64,000 bases of DNA, from the NCBI RefSeq assembly GCF_041146795.1, contig NC_135175.1, positions 27,249,075-27,313,074 on the forward strand, written 5' to 3'. Below, one piece after another: positions 35,226 through 47,052 of this stretch. The notes below the pieces were generated by a model that had not been told where the DNA came from, made no database searches, and saw only the letters and a program-made list of their open reading frames with translations. The translations under genes and the position numbers were made by a program. This DNA comes from Maylandia zebra (taxonomy: Eukaryota > Chordata > Actinopteri > Cichliformes > Cichlidae). Within the stretch, counting starts at the first letter, position 1; every line of letters begins with the position of its first letter.

Positions 35226-37744
35226 ACAAAAATATAAAGCTCAGTAACTTCTTGCAATTAGTAGACACAATAAACATTATGCTAAACAGGTTGCAACCAC
35301 AAGTCTGGCAATGTCAAAACAACAGCAACAAACACAGTGCAGAAGTGCTTTTACGCTCACATAAAGTGCATTACCAATACCTGGATGGTGTGCTGCTCAG
35401 TGGATCCAACAACTATCCAGTTTTCAATCAATAGGCAGAGGATACTTTCACAGTGCCAGTAGTGACGCTAATGCTAGCTGCCTAAATAATAGCATCAGAC
35501 CTTTTCGTATTATTATTATTTTTTGACATTAAAGCTACATTTGTTTGAGCATAAATGTACAATGAAGTTGAAATGATGTTATAAATATGAAGGATTGTCA
35601 TTTTCTTTATGAAAACAAGTAATATTTTATGTTGCTAAAGCTAATCTTGGCAACCAGTTGATTGGCACAGCATTAGCAGCTGATGTTAGCATACCCAGAA
35701 AAATTGCATAACTTGCAGGATCTGACCAATTCTAACCTTGTAAAATTGACTTACTAAGCAATTAAATAGATTTTTAATGGGGGGAATTGTGAACTCGATT
35801 AAAAAGAAAAGGTCAAAAACTACCTAACTAATTCAGCCTCCCCTCCAAACTTATCTCCTGCTCACCCGTACTGTCTTTAGCTCATGTTTGTCTTCAATGA
35901 ACTGGCTGTTGTCTCGTTGATAAGGGACCTAAGATACTATTTTAATCTACTCCTGGCTTTCAGAGTTGGCTGGTCATCTGACAAGTAAAGCTACACATTG
36001 AGAAACAAATGCATGCTTTGTTTTTTTTGTTGTTGCTGTCAACAAAACCCTCTTTCATAAGCTGACAAGGCTTTCATCTGAGCAAATCCAAACACTGGGT
36101 ATTACCTTACAGATTCCAGGTTAACATAGAGGCAGAGGGAGAATTTAAGCAACTTAGACTGCATAATGAGTGCCACCAACTTCAGCAGACATCAACATCT
36201 GGCTTGGCTTAGTCATTGTACACACACGCTTGTACACGCACACACTCGATTTGTTTTCAGGAAAGACTTCAGTCGTTTAAAAGAGAGTCTGAGAACCCTT
36301 TTGCCCTTTTTTTTTTGCCTTTTCTGTCAAAATGCTTTGGTAAACCTCTCTCGAGCCAGCTACCCTGATTTTACCATCTGCTGGTTCGCTCATAAATCAC
36401 CGGCAAGTTTCAGAAAGGAGTAATGTCGCCATCTTAAACTTTATGACATGTTTGCTACATTTCTCCTAACTGCAGCCTGTGTGTTTGGAACGAGCAGCTT
36501 GTCTCCTCTTTGTGTAACAGCATGTAGGATTATACAGTGTCAGGACTTTACAAGGCCTGTGACACAGTCAAGGCTGCTGCAAACACTGAGCAGATCATCC
36601 AGGTGATAAACTGCTCATGTGGGAACATCTCTGATCACTCAGCGGAAGGAAGCTTGCAGAGTAAATCCTTGAGAATTGCCAGACCTGGTCAGGTAATCGT
36701 TGCGCTTTGAGGTAACTTTTAATCTGTAAAAGCAGCGATGAAAATGTTTCGACTCTGGGGAAGACTGAACTGCCCATCTGGAAGATAGCAGTGGCAGAGA
36801 ATCTACAGAGGCAGCACATCAGAGTTGATTGAAATTAATTTGGAAGTCTCATGACACAAGAATTTAAAATGTGATGGCGAGAATACACATAGGTAATTCC
36901 TTGATGATAATTAATGGAGAATGAGCTGACAAGCCACTTTGTCTCTGTGGAAGATTTAAAACTCCCACTGTGTAAGGGAGGCTAGCTCTCATAATGACTT
37001 TTCAGATAGTGAGGAGATAGAGATTAGATTTCATTTGAACTTTTAATGTTTTACTTGAAAGTAGTTATTATAACATTATATTTTATTCGTTTAGTTTTAA
37101 TTAGATTTTTAAGAATCTGTTGAGTTTATAAACTTTATAACTTCAGGGTTGAAAAAGTGCTCTACTCTTCATTAGCTCATAAAGGCTCAGCTGTGATACC
37201 TCCCTCCTACTGACAAATCTCATTTAGGGCACAGTGCTTCAGAAATGAGTCAGAAAATGAATTTACATTTTATAGTTTGGATTTCCTTGACACAATGTCA
37301 TTGGGCTTTTTGAAAAGTTAGATACTAGAAGTTGTTAATACGACCTAATACAATGCTTTTCTTCTTCTACATGAAATCCCAGAAACTTTTAACTTCCCTA
37401 CCTGGATGATTGAGCATGCATCAGTATCTTCATGAAATGTTTAGTAAATACTATCCTTGTTGCATGCCCTGGTGAAAGTTGCGAAGAAGCCACTAAATAA
37501 GTCTCAACCATTGTTGATGACATTCAGTGTCTTAATACCAAAGGCGGGAGTTTAGTGGTGGTGATATTGGAATTGTGGTGTTGTTGGTTTGTAGCATAAA
37601 ATTTATGTTTTATTCAAATTGATTGCATTCAAAATCACAAAAACTGCATAAATCTGTGGTGATTCTTATTGAACAAAAGCAAGAGCATCATAAAGATTTA
37701 TTTTTTACACTGGAATTGAGGTTTCTCATAGATGTCATGCTCAC

Positions 37745-38200
37745 ATTGTCCACCATTTTGGATGCAATGAAACCAACTGTTTTTGTTGGAGGTTGCTGGG
37801 CCTTGGGGGATGAAATTGGTTGCACAGCCTCCTAATGATTGCTTTGGTTGCTAGCAGATTTCCTTGGTAACCTGTAGTTAATCATCTTTGTCTGAAAATA
37901 CTTGCTAACAACTAGCCTTGTGGTAAACAGTTCACGGTGCCCCAGCGCTGTAGCTAACGTGTTTCACAGGGAACGACTTTTAATTTGACGGCAAACAGTT
38001 TTCATTTGTGGTTTGTGTTGCACTTTTTGCTCTTTCACTTCAGCTCGGAGAGTAACTGGACAACTTTGTGCGCATGTTTGTCACTTCTATTTAAACTATG
38101 ACTGCAACAATATGCGACCAAACGAGTCTCAAGGAGCTTTTTGCCAACTGGTTAGGGAATATACATTTTTCTTAGCAGACCAGCTGTTGCTAGGGAAGAC
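37745..38200. repeat. Dispersed repeat, copy 2
   Basis: Partner of 2700-3110 in the same orientation. The two copies are clearly diverged. The similarity spans about 400 bp as a series of blocks, so both are old insertions. Confidence 0.5.
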
Positions 38201-38814
38201 TGTGCATTGGGGATAACTGATAGAGGAATTACTGAAATGCTATAACTGGGTGGTCTGAAGGGTCTGTCTCTGGGACTTTAGCAATAATTTGGTCAGCAAT
38301 CACTTGGAACCTAAGTGGATGGGCAGGGATGCCCCCCAGAATAGAGGCTCGCCATGAAATACAAATCACTGAAGATGGACAGAAGAATAGTGATTCTAAC
38401 TGAAATGCTGAGGACTCTTAATCTGATAATTAAGAGGTAACAGATAATATAGAATGAGAGAGATGTGTACATGTAACGCATATCTTCAGCTATAACTGAA
38501 CCAGGACCACTTCAGTCTTGTGGCATGGGCTATAACCATCTGGGTACTAGAGCTCTCCAACAAATTTTCCAGATCTGATAAGACATAAAGGCAGGATTTC
38601 TCCTGTTGGAACAAGAATATCAAAAGTTAATGTCTGGATTTCCAAAAGCTTTTCTGAGGAAAATGTGTGTCTAATAACACCTTTGGCCTCGGGCTCTTTT
38701 CTGAATCTAATGTTTTCAAGAAGTAAGTTAGGTAAGGAAGCTCTGTTCTCTCACAAACCCTCTGGTTGTATGTGCTATCCTTGATGCTATGTTTGTCAGT
38801 TCTGTTCGGCCATG

Positions 38815-38925
38815 GTGTCAAAATCCATCCATTCAGAGTCACAGCAGGGGTCGGAGCCTTTCCCAGCTCTCACTAGGCCAGAGGAGAGGACCATCCCGGA
38901 CAGCCAATCAGTCCCTTTTGTCCAG
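38815..38925 (+). repeat. Degraded fish repeat (GGAGCCTTTCCCAGCT type)
   Basis: The string TCCATCCATTCAGAGTCACA, then CAGGGGTCGGAGCCTTTCCC, resembles a very common fish interspersed repeat with a GGAGCCTATCCCAGCTGTCA core. The copy is short and diverged. Confidence 0.4.
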
Positions 38926-41452
38926 CACTTCAAATTCACTGTAACGTTTGCTTCACCAACCAATGGCAACCAGACTGACGACTCCAGTTGCTATCTATTA
39001 CCTTCAGCTTCACCCCTGCTATATGAAACTGCTACTCAGTGAAGTCTGTCCAAGAAATATTTGTAAAAAAAATGTACATTTTGAATCCCCGTGTGTTTGC
39101 AATCACTAGACAAGCTGTTATTTTCCAAATGATCACTTTTTTTAGAACTTTAATGAACTTTTGATTGCCTACACAAAACATCAAATTCACTGCACACATG
39201 TAAATGACATCTTAAAAACTATTAAAACAATATTTATTTGACTTCTGGCCACAGTAACAAATGAAGTTACTGTGTACGTGCTCAGAAGAGGAACCCGTTT
39301 CACTTCGAGAACTTCTGCTACACTTAAATTAGAACTTCAAAAAAACACATAGAAGTCGAACATTTCCATTAGTGCAATCATGAAAACAAACAGCATGTTG
39401 TTTTTGTTATATTATATGCTCTTAATGATAATTATTGCACCCCCTGAGGCTATTTTTTTTAAACAGAATTAATCTGGATGCATCTCCTGCATTTGGCTAC
39501 TATAAGCAAACAAGAGAGAACCACTAAACATTAAGAAATACAGCCCAGATGTGCTAATAATGATTTTGCTGTGGTATAGGAAACACAATAACACGGTCGC
39601 CAGCTTAAACTATGAACAGCGTAGCTATACAGGAAGAAGATTCGACACAACTGATTATCTGTTAAAATCAGGTCCACAGAAGGTTCAAGAGTGAGATACT
39701 GATCAAGTCTGAAACTACAAAGATGCAAATCTTTGTAGTTTGGGGAATAATCAGGTGTTGGAGACAGATCAGTGGCTGTGCTGAACTGTCTTGACCCGCT
39801 GTGTGGAAACAGTTAACTAACTGAATGATTCCAGTTTTTATTTGTAATGTTAAAACCATCCATTTCCTCTGAGTGCTGTCAGCGGAGCCAGCTGATAGTG
39901 AGCTCCCCAGATGTTTTGTTTAAATCATGCATCTCTGTCTTATCGGGCCTTTAAATCACTCGAATAAACAAAGTGTGATTCTGTGTCTGGTTGTGAGGTG
40001 AAAATTGGTCAGAGAGAGACATCAGTCAATACAATTTATCATTTTTTTAAAAAAAAACTTCTGTGATGCAAAGCATCTGGTAATCCTTCGCATTACTCGG
40101 GATGTCTTTTTAAATCTTTTCTTCTTTTCTTTGGACTCAAAAGGAAGCTGTAATCAGAAATGAATGAGCACAAATGTAAAAATAACAACTCGTGGGGACA
40201 ACACAGGAAAAATAATTTTTATTTGCCAAAAAAAAAAAAAAAGAATTTCCATCCACATTTGCTGGACACGCCTGCTTTGGTGGCAGAAACAAACTCCCTG
40301 TGGCTTCCTTGTGATGGAAATCGTGAGGCGGCAGTGCCACCTAGAGGGACGAGAGCAACCTGCCAGTGAAGATGCTCAGAAATACTTTTTTTTTTTTGCT
40401 TATTCAAAACTTACCAAGCCAATTTTCATGGACCACAGTAGCGATGTGGAGCACATGTAGTGCAAAATAGAGCAATGGCCTTGGAGAGAGCTCTGCTGTT
40501 GTAGATTGAAACTGTGACAGTGCTGCTTTGCATTATCATTAGAGGGTGTTCATATTTGCACTATAGTTTTTGGTGTTTAAATGTATTAGATAAGATCATT
40601 TTTATTATGCACATTTGATTATTAAAAGGGATTTTAATCTGCTCTGACTGCTTGTTAATGTATTTATACATGTGGAGATACATGTAATACTCGAGTTCTA
40701 AATTCCTCTTTTCCCTCTTGTGTATGTTTTAGAGTTAATTATCGGAATGTATTATAAATTCAATGAGAATGCTGCCTTGTGGATTCATCTGATGTCTGAA
40801 AACTGAGTCCATGCACTGCATTTTGACTTTATAACTCAAGAGGCAATAAAAACCATGACTGTAAAGGTCTGAAAGAGATTACATAAATGCCAACAGTCCT
40901 CCACTCACACTGCAGATCCATTTTTACTTTGTAGTGCTGTAAAAGTGCCGCTTATTATGTCCCACTTAACCATTCAAGGACTTTCTCCCCAGTTTATGTA
41001 ACACATTAAATGTTTTCTGTTCATGTAACACTGTGCTTTGGCCAATATGAGTCTGAAATAAACTTTTATCAAGCATAAGGTGGTGAGTGAAAAGGTAGCT
41101 CTGAAAACTCTAGGTCTGGATCAGAAATTTCTAATTTTGCAAACGTCATGCTATGTTGGTATTGTTCCTGCAGTATCATGAGAATGGTACACAGAGTTGC
41201 AACTGACCAGTTGCATTGTTGTGATGTCATAGCTTTGCGCTGCATGGAAAAACAAAAGATATGCCTTTGTTCATGGTAATCATTTTGATTATTTTCTTTA
41301 TCAATGTATCTAATGAAATAAATAGATTATCAAGTTAGGTTTGCTGTCAGCCAGATTTACTTTACTCATGTCAGTTTGCTAAGGATAGGTTTTAATAGCG
41401 TTAAATTCTTTTTCATTTAAATTCTTTGCTAATGCTAACTGACTGCTAAGTC

Positions 41453-42053
41453 TAAGGAGCTTGGAAAGAAAAGCGTCTGGACTTTCTCTGAGTTGCTTGG
41501 AGATGTTCCACCTCTCATCCGAGAAACTTTTTCAGTTCTAAGGTCAAATTTTGCCTCCTCGACGGGACAAGACTTGGCTGTCCATCTGCATCTAAAGGAC
41601 AAAGGTCACTCTTTTGAGGACACCAGTGTTCACATTTTGGACAGAGAAGACAGATGGCTTGAAAGAGGAGTGAAAGAAGCCATCTGTGTCCACTGTGAAC
41701 GACCATCTTTGAACAGAGGCGGTGGCTTTCGACACCAAGTGTCTGTCATCTATAATCCAGTTTTGAGATCCCTTCCCAGATGCCTTAATGCCCACTCACA
41801 TCCTGGGCCATCTGACCTCAGGAAATCACATGATAGGGTAGGGCTAGGTTTCACAATGAGCTCACCTGAAACCCTGGCTGATTGTGACCTACACCCATTT
41901 TCACACCTTGGCTCGTGAGGGACACTCCCACAGGGCTTAAATCTGGGCCTCTCCACCATTTGACCTTAGAACTGAAGAAGCTTCTCAGATGAGAGGTGAA
42001 CCGTCTTCAAGCAAAGAAGTCCAGATGCTTTTCTTTGCAAGCTCCTTAAACTA
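41453..42053 (+). mobile_element. Penelope-like retroelement 3' remnant with inverted ends
   Basis: An open frame at 41493-41918 includes LAVHLHLKDKGHSFEDTSVH, ILDREDRWLERGVKEAICV, and RPSLNRGGGFRHQ. I recall this from the C-terminal GIY-YIG part of fish Penelope-like polyproteins. The flanks are imperfect inverted repeats of about 80 bp: AAGGAGCTTGGAAAGAAAAG at the left and its inverted match CTTTTCTTTGCAAGCTCCTT at the right. The reverse transcriptase part is absent, so it is a dead copy or non-autonomous derivative. Confidence 0.6.
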
Positions 42054-42109
42054 CGAACCTTCACAGACTGTTCAGAGAAAGTCATTGGTTACTTGTAATG
42101 CTGATCCTG

Positions 42110-42405
42110 GACGATCATCATTATGATGATTTAGGAACAACACTAGCACGGGATCACAATAGTCCAAGGTTGCATCAATGTGTTCATATTCTCATCTTAT
42201 TACCAAGAAATCGAGACTCATCAGAGCAGACGATGGTTTTTAGCTGACCAGAGGAACCCAGTGTGGTCTTCTGCTGCTATACGGCATTTTCACCCAGAGA
42301 AGTTCAGATGATGGCATATTTGCTGAAATCTGGGAAAATCCCAACTGTGTGACATTCAGAGTTGCTGCCACAGAGTGTTGCTAATGAAGTGGCCCTGAGT
42401 GTATA
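42110..42405 (-). mobile_element. Tc1-like transposon fragment, reverse orientation
   Basis: AAATCGAGACTCATCAGAGC and AGTGTGGTCTTCTGCTGCTA recall the middle of the fish Tc1 family also present at 53531-54175, read on the opposite strand. The remaining sequence is too eroded for a frame. Confidence 0.5.
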
Positions 42406-42581
42406 CTGTAAAATTTTACAGCTTTTTGTCTGAAAGCAGGTTTAGATATTTTAGCCATTTGGCTCCATTCACTATGTTTGAGGACTCATTAGTGCTGCAG
42501 GCTACAATGAGTATACTCATAAAACTGTAGGTTTGAGTAAAAATAACAGAGACTCACACTTTTTTGTTTGTTTTGGCAATA

Positions 42582-45500
42582 TTTATTTCTATTTTCCCAA
42601 GAGCAACATATAGTTCAGGACAAATGAACGTTTGATAAAGCCAGCACAGCAGTTTGCAGAATGTATGATTCAAAATTGCACCATATTCAGTGAAATGATC
42701 TGCACTCTGAATACTGGGAGTTTTAACTGTTCTTATAAACAATATTTCTCATAAGCAAGAAACTAGGGTCTAATTTTTCCTTATATATTTGTTAAAGTCT
42801 AAGTTAAATTTATTTCGCATACATCCCACAGAGTCAAGGGCCTTTGTGAAACAAACATCAGAAACGGTGACACTGTGGGCACCATGACACATGCCAACAC
42901 ACCGTCTCAGACACGCGAACAGAACGACAGCGGGCAGCCGAGAAACGTCAGAGGAAAGCGCGAGGATACGTTGTCACTGCTACCAGAGGGCGAAGCGGAA
43001 GAGAAAGAGAGAAAAAGGTCGTACAGGCGCAGAGCAGAGAGGAGCTTTCAGAAAGACATGCTGAGGGACTACACATATAGATATAATACGCTACGTTCAG
43101 AGCTGCGACAGTCTTCAAGCAGAAAGACAGAGGATAGAGAAAGTCAGATCAAGCGCGGAGAGGAGTACAATGCTAGGCGAGGTTAGCATGCTGGCGGCAC
43201 AAAGAAACTTTACAGGAAGCTCAAGACACAGAGATCACATGTAAAGGCTAGAGCGACAGCACTAATCTACAAGCTAAGCTATACATCGGACACTAAAGCT
43301 AATTACAGGAGCTACACAAACTGTATATATGTATATATAGAGAGAGATAGATAGATATAAATAGATATATAGGAGACTGTATATCAAACAAGCTGGATAG
43401 GCAAGGCATCGCATGCATGTCGTGCAAAGGAAGCAAGTCTAGCAGCAGCAGCAAGAGAAACAAAGTGTCTGGCTTTCCGAGACTACCAAAGAGAGATTTT
43501 ATTGTCGCTGTAATAAATCATGCTGTCTGTGTCACAGTGTGGAAGCCAAATTTGGTTTGGGGCGAAACAGAAAGTAAAAATTTGAAACTTTAGGCAACTC
43601 TCCGTTGAGATGTAAAACATTTAAAGGAGAAGCTTTACAATATCTACAAACTGAGAAAAAATTAAATCCTTTCATTTCTGGCAGACCCTCGATTCAGTGC
43701 ACATTCAGACCAAAGAGCTTAAATTACATATCTTGAGTAGTAGAATTTTTTTTAAACATCAACTTATGGACAACCATCGGACATTGCACGTTATTTGATC
43801 ATGTGTATACTCTAAAGTGCACAACCTCCCATTTGGAGGAAAACTAGACAATACTGAAAAATTCATACTAAGGCAACACACTTACAAACACACTAAGGTA
43901 CACAGTTGGCACATACCGTCAAGTATCACTTGTGCACGAAAAACACGGGGCTTCAGAGTCAAAATGGCTTTGCATATTCATTGAAAATCCAAACACCCGA
44001 GTCTCTGAGTAAGACTTGGAAGTATTTCAAAGTAAAATCTATCAATTTCTTTAAAGCCAGTCCCTGAAACACATCTTTGAAATAGCTAGAAGTCACAAAT
44101 CAAGTATCGAACATACATACATACATACACACAAGGAAAAAAGCCTTTTGGACAAACCGGATGAAAATACAGGTAATCTATATTGGAGATAGAGAAAATA
44201 TGAAGAACTTTACCTCACAAATAGTCTCTGGTTAAATGTCTTATATACACGTATGTATACACAAAGATATGTACTTAGGACATCTTGAAATACTATTTAC
44301 AGTCTATGATCAAAAGTGATTGTTCACTGACCGACCATGTTGAGCTATAATTGTGCTTTTCTAACTTGTTCTAATGAAAATGCTACAGAACCTCTGCCTG
44401 ATAAATCAGGGTTCACATTCCAACTAACCCGCCTACGATAAGCGTGCTTTTACTCCAGGTTTCTTTTTTTGTCCTTGTTTTTTGCAAACTACCATGGGTT
44501 TGGTCTGGAAACTTGATTATCATTTACTATTGATCCTTTTGATATTATGCAGGATACATATATGCGTATGTATACATATATATAGATAGATATATTGGAC
44601 CCATACTCAAATATTGCTTGTGAATGCAGAAAGACAAAATCTCAGTTGCAATGCAAAGGGATGCAGCTCCTCCCAACAGTGATTTAGTGCAAGTAATGTC
44701 AGGTATACAGTAGCTGCAAATCAGGTTAAGATCCTATATCCCAACAATACCCCATTATTGCCCAATTCTTGGTTTCTTAAGATCCACAACCTTTCAGTAA
44801 GTGCTCATTCAAAAGCATGACTACAAAAAGAAAATCTTTTCTTTCATATTTAAAGTTATAATCCTTAAGATTTCTGTCCTGGTTTATTTGGCAGGCTAGC
44901 GGCAATTCGGTGCCACAAAGCTTTGGGAGCAGTGCCCAGAGATGGTACTGGAATTAAAGAACCTGATGGGGCGAAAAAAGGGGATATGACTTAAACTGCC
45001 ACCTGGGCAATGCACCATGTACCCTGTAACATCCAAGTTCCAGTAGGTTCACTGCAACCAGCACTAAAAAGCAATTCATTTGTAACATTTTAAATAAAAC
45101 AAAATATATAGGCATTTTTTGCCAAACGTTGACATAGACTCTCTGTACAAGGAATATCCACAAAGTTAGATAACAGATCCATTCATAGTGAATCTTTAGT
45201 ACTGCAAATTCCCTGTATATAAATGGCAGTGGGCATGCAGTGAAGCCAGGGCTATGATGCCCTTTGGGGCACCTTGGTAGCACTTTGCCTAAATGATCAA
45301 TTGGACATACTTCCCATATACTGTTGTGCAAAAGAAACAAGGCAAGGACTAAATTTCAACATGCTTCTTTGTACGTCTTCCCCTTTTCAAGTCTCAAAGA
45401 TGTGAGTTAATGATGCAGGCTGGCAGGAAGGTAACCCTACGTATTTGGGGTATACCTCTACTGAGCAATGAATTTAATTTGGGAGCTGTATTGAAACATC

Positions 45501-46878
45501 AGGGTTGTGATCAAATAGTCAAACAATTACCTAATTTGTCCTCCTTTAAAATGAAAATGTCAAGCGGTCAAGAAGAATTCTAAGAGAATTTGAAGTAATT
45601 TACATTAGACTCATTATGTTGTTTGGACTAAACTAATGTTCCCAACACAGCCTACATAAAGCAAACTGTAGACCCTTGGACATGTCTGGTCATGTGCACA
45701 GTTGGTGTCCTTTCCAAGAAGAGAAAAAAAAAAGTCTACTCAACTACTACCTTGGTGTGCTACTCAGTCCAAGGAAATGAATACATGTATGTAATGGCCC
45801 CTGGAGGCAGCAGATTGGCTTTCAGCAATTAGTCTGTCAAATATGCAATGAAAAAACAAGGTTGTTAGGTGAAATGCTTTGGAAAACAACTGGTACTACT
45901 ACCACACATAGCAACAGTAACAGGACACAAATACAGTTGATGACTACTGCAGAAAATCTGAAATCTATTCAATGCAGTTCAATACACTGGAAACTTAAGG
46001 ATTATAGCTCAAGTGCCGATCTTCATTCTAACATATGGAGCAAAGCTAATTATACAGCAAGGATGGAAATGGATCCCATTTCGATGTATTCATGTAGCAA
46101 GTCAACAATGTCCAGCGACATGGGTTTTACAAGCCTTTATCGCCTAAATATATTAGAAAGAGAGTAAAAAAGTCTTAATAATCAATAAGCAGAGCAGCAT
46201 CATGAGCTGCAGGTTGAACTGTCAAAGGCAGAGGTGATGGGTGGTGAACTGGCTTGATTGTAAATGCTTTGAACTGCTCTGTTTTCACGTTTCCATCATG
46301 CAGTCTGCTCTGGCTGGGTTATGTCTTTAACATGTGCTGGCACTGCGTAACAACACCAGGTAAGAGAAGGAGTTCTGCCCTGCTTTGAGTGTAATGTGCA
46401 GATGTAAAGGCAGTTGATTAAGCTGAGGTAAGGTGAAGTGCTATTTTTGTTTTAAACGAGAAGTTTAAAATGCTTTAAAGTTACAATAGAACACAACCAC
46501 GTTTGGCACTTAACAACGGACTCGGCAAATGAGAAATGATTGAGAAATAAACTCTTTCTCATCGACTTATTGCACAAGCATTTCATATCACAAAAATTAC
46601 ATATAAAGTTACGTCACTTACACTACTCTGGGATCTACTACGCTACAGGAGAAGCAGACAGAAGCACTTTTACATAGCTTTGGACCAAGTCAGCCCACGG
46701 CAAAGCTACAATACGTAATATATGGATATATCTGCAGATCTTTTGTCTCAAATATACTCTTAAATATGAGACTTTGGAGGAAAGATTGAGAGAAAAGAAA
46801 ATAAGTTTACCAGTACATTCACGACAAACAATTCATCCGTCAAGGGGAAAAGTACAAGAGGATTTGGAGAGATGTGTC
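42582..46878 (-). other. gad2: Probable gad2 3' UTR and downstream flank
   Basis: No exon-like reading frame follows the gad2 stop. The stretch is AT-rich with short tandem runs (GATA-like at 43338-43370, CATA at 44111-44129). AATAAA-type signals on the minus strand lie at 44888-44883, 43503-43498, 42814-42809 and 42587-42582, and I cannot say which is used. The 42875-43190 interval is unusually purine-rich on the plus strand, hence CU-rich in a gad2 transcript. Confidence 0.35.
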
Positions 46879-47052
46879 TTATAGATCCTGGCCAAGTCGT
46901 TCAATCTCCTCAATAAGAAAGTCGATGTCCTCAAAGGTAGCAGCAGGATTTGAGATCACCATGCGAAAGAAGTTGACCTTGTCCCCTTGTGGCTGGTAGC
47001 TCACCATAGTTGTCCCGTACTCCATCATTCTGGCTTTTATGACGGGAGCCAC
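46879..47052 (-). CDS. gad2: gad2 coding exon 16 and stop
   Basis: A 174-nt terminal coding exon after GTTGTCAG. It encodes [20 protein letters not shown] and continues to [13 protein letters not shown] and a TAA-type stop. The end matches human GAD65 exactly over the last twelve residues. Confidence 0.98.
   Translation of the reverse strand: MAPVIKARMMEYGTTMVSYQPQGDKVNFFRMVISNPAATFEDIDFLIEEIERLGQDL

Larger units (their letters stand above)
25106..42581. other. Intergenic region between the unnamed gene and gad2
   Basis: No supported gene. It contains an inverted repeat pair (25480-26825), Tc1-like remnants (30022-30360, 33175-34137, 42110-42405), a SINE/LINE tail (35140-35225), a dispersed repeat (37745-38200), a degraded repeat (38815-38925) and the Penelope-like remnant (41453-42053). 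An unexplained 13-bp hairpin lies at 31508-31556. Confidence 0.6.
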
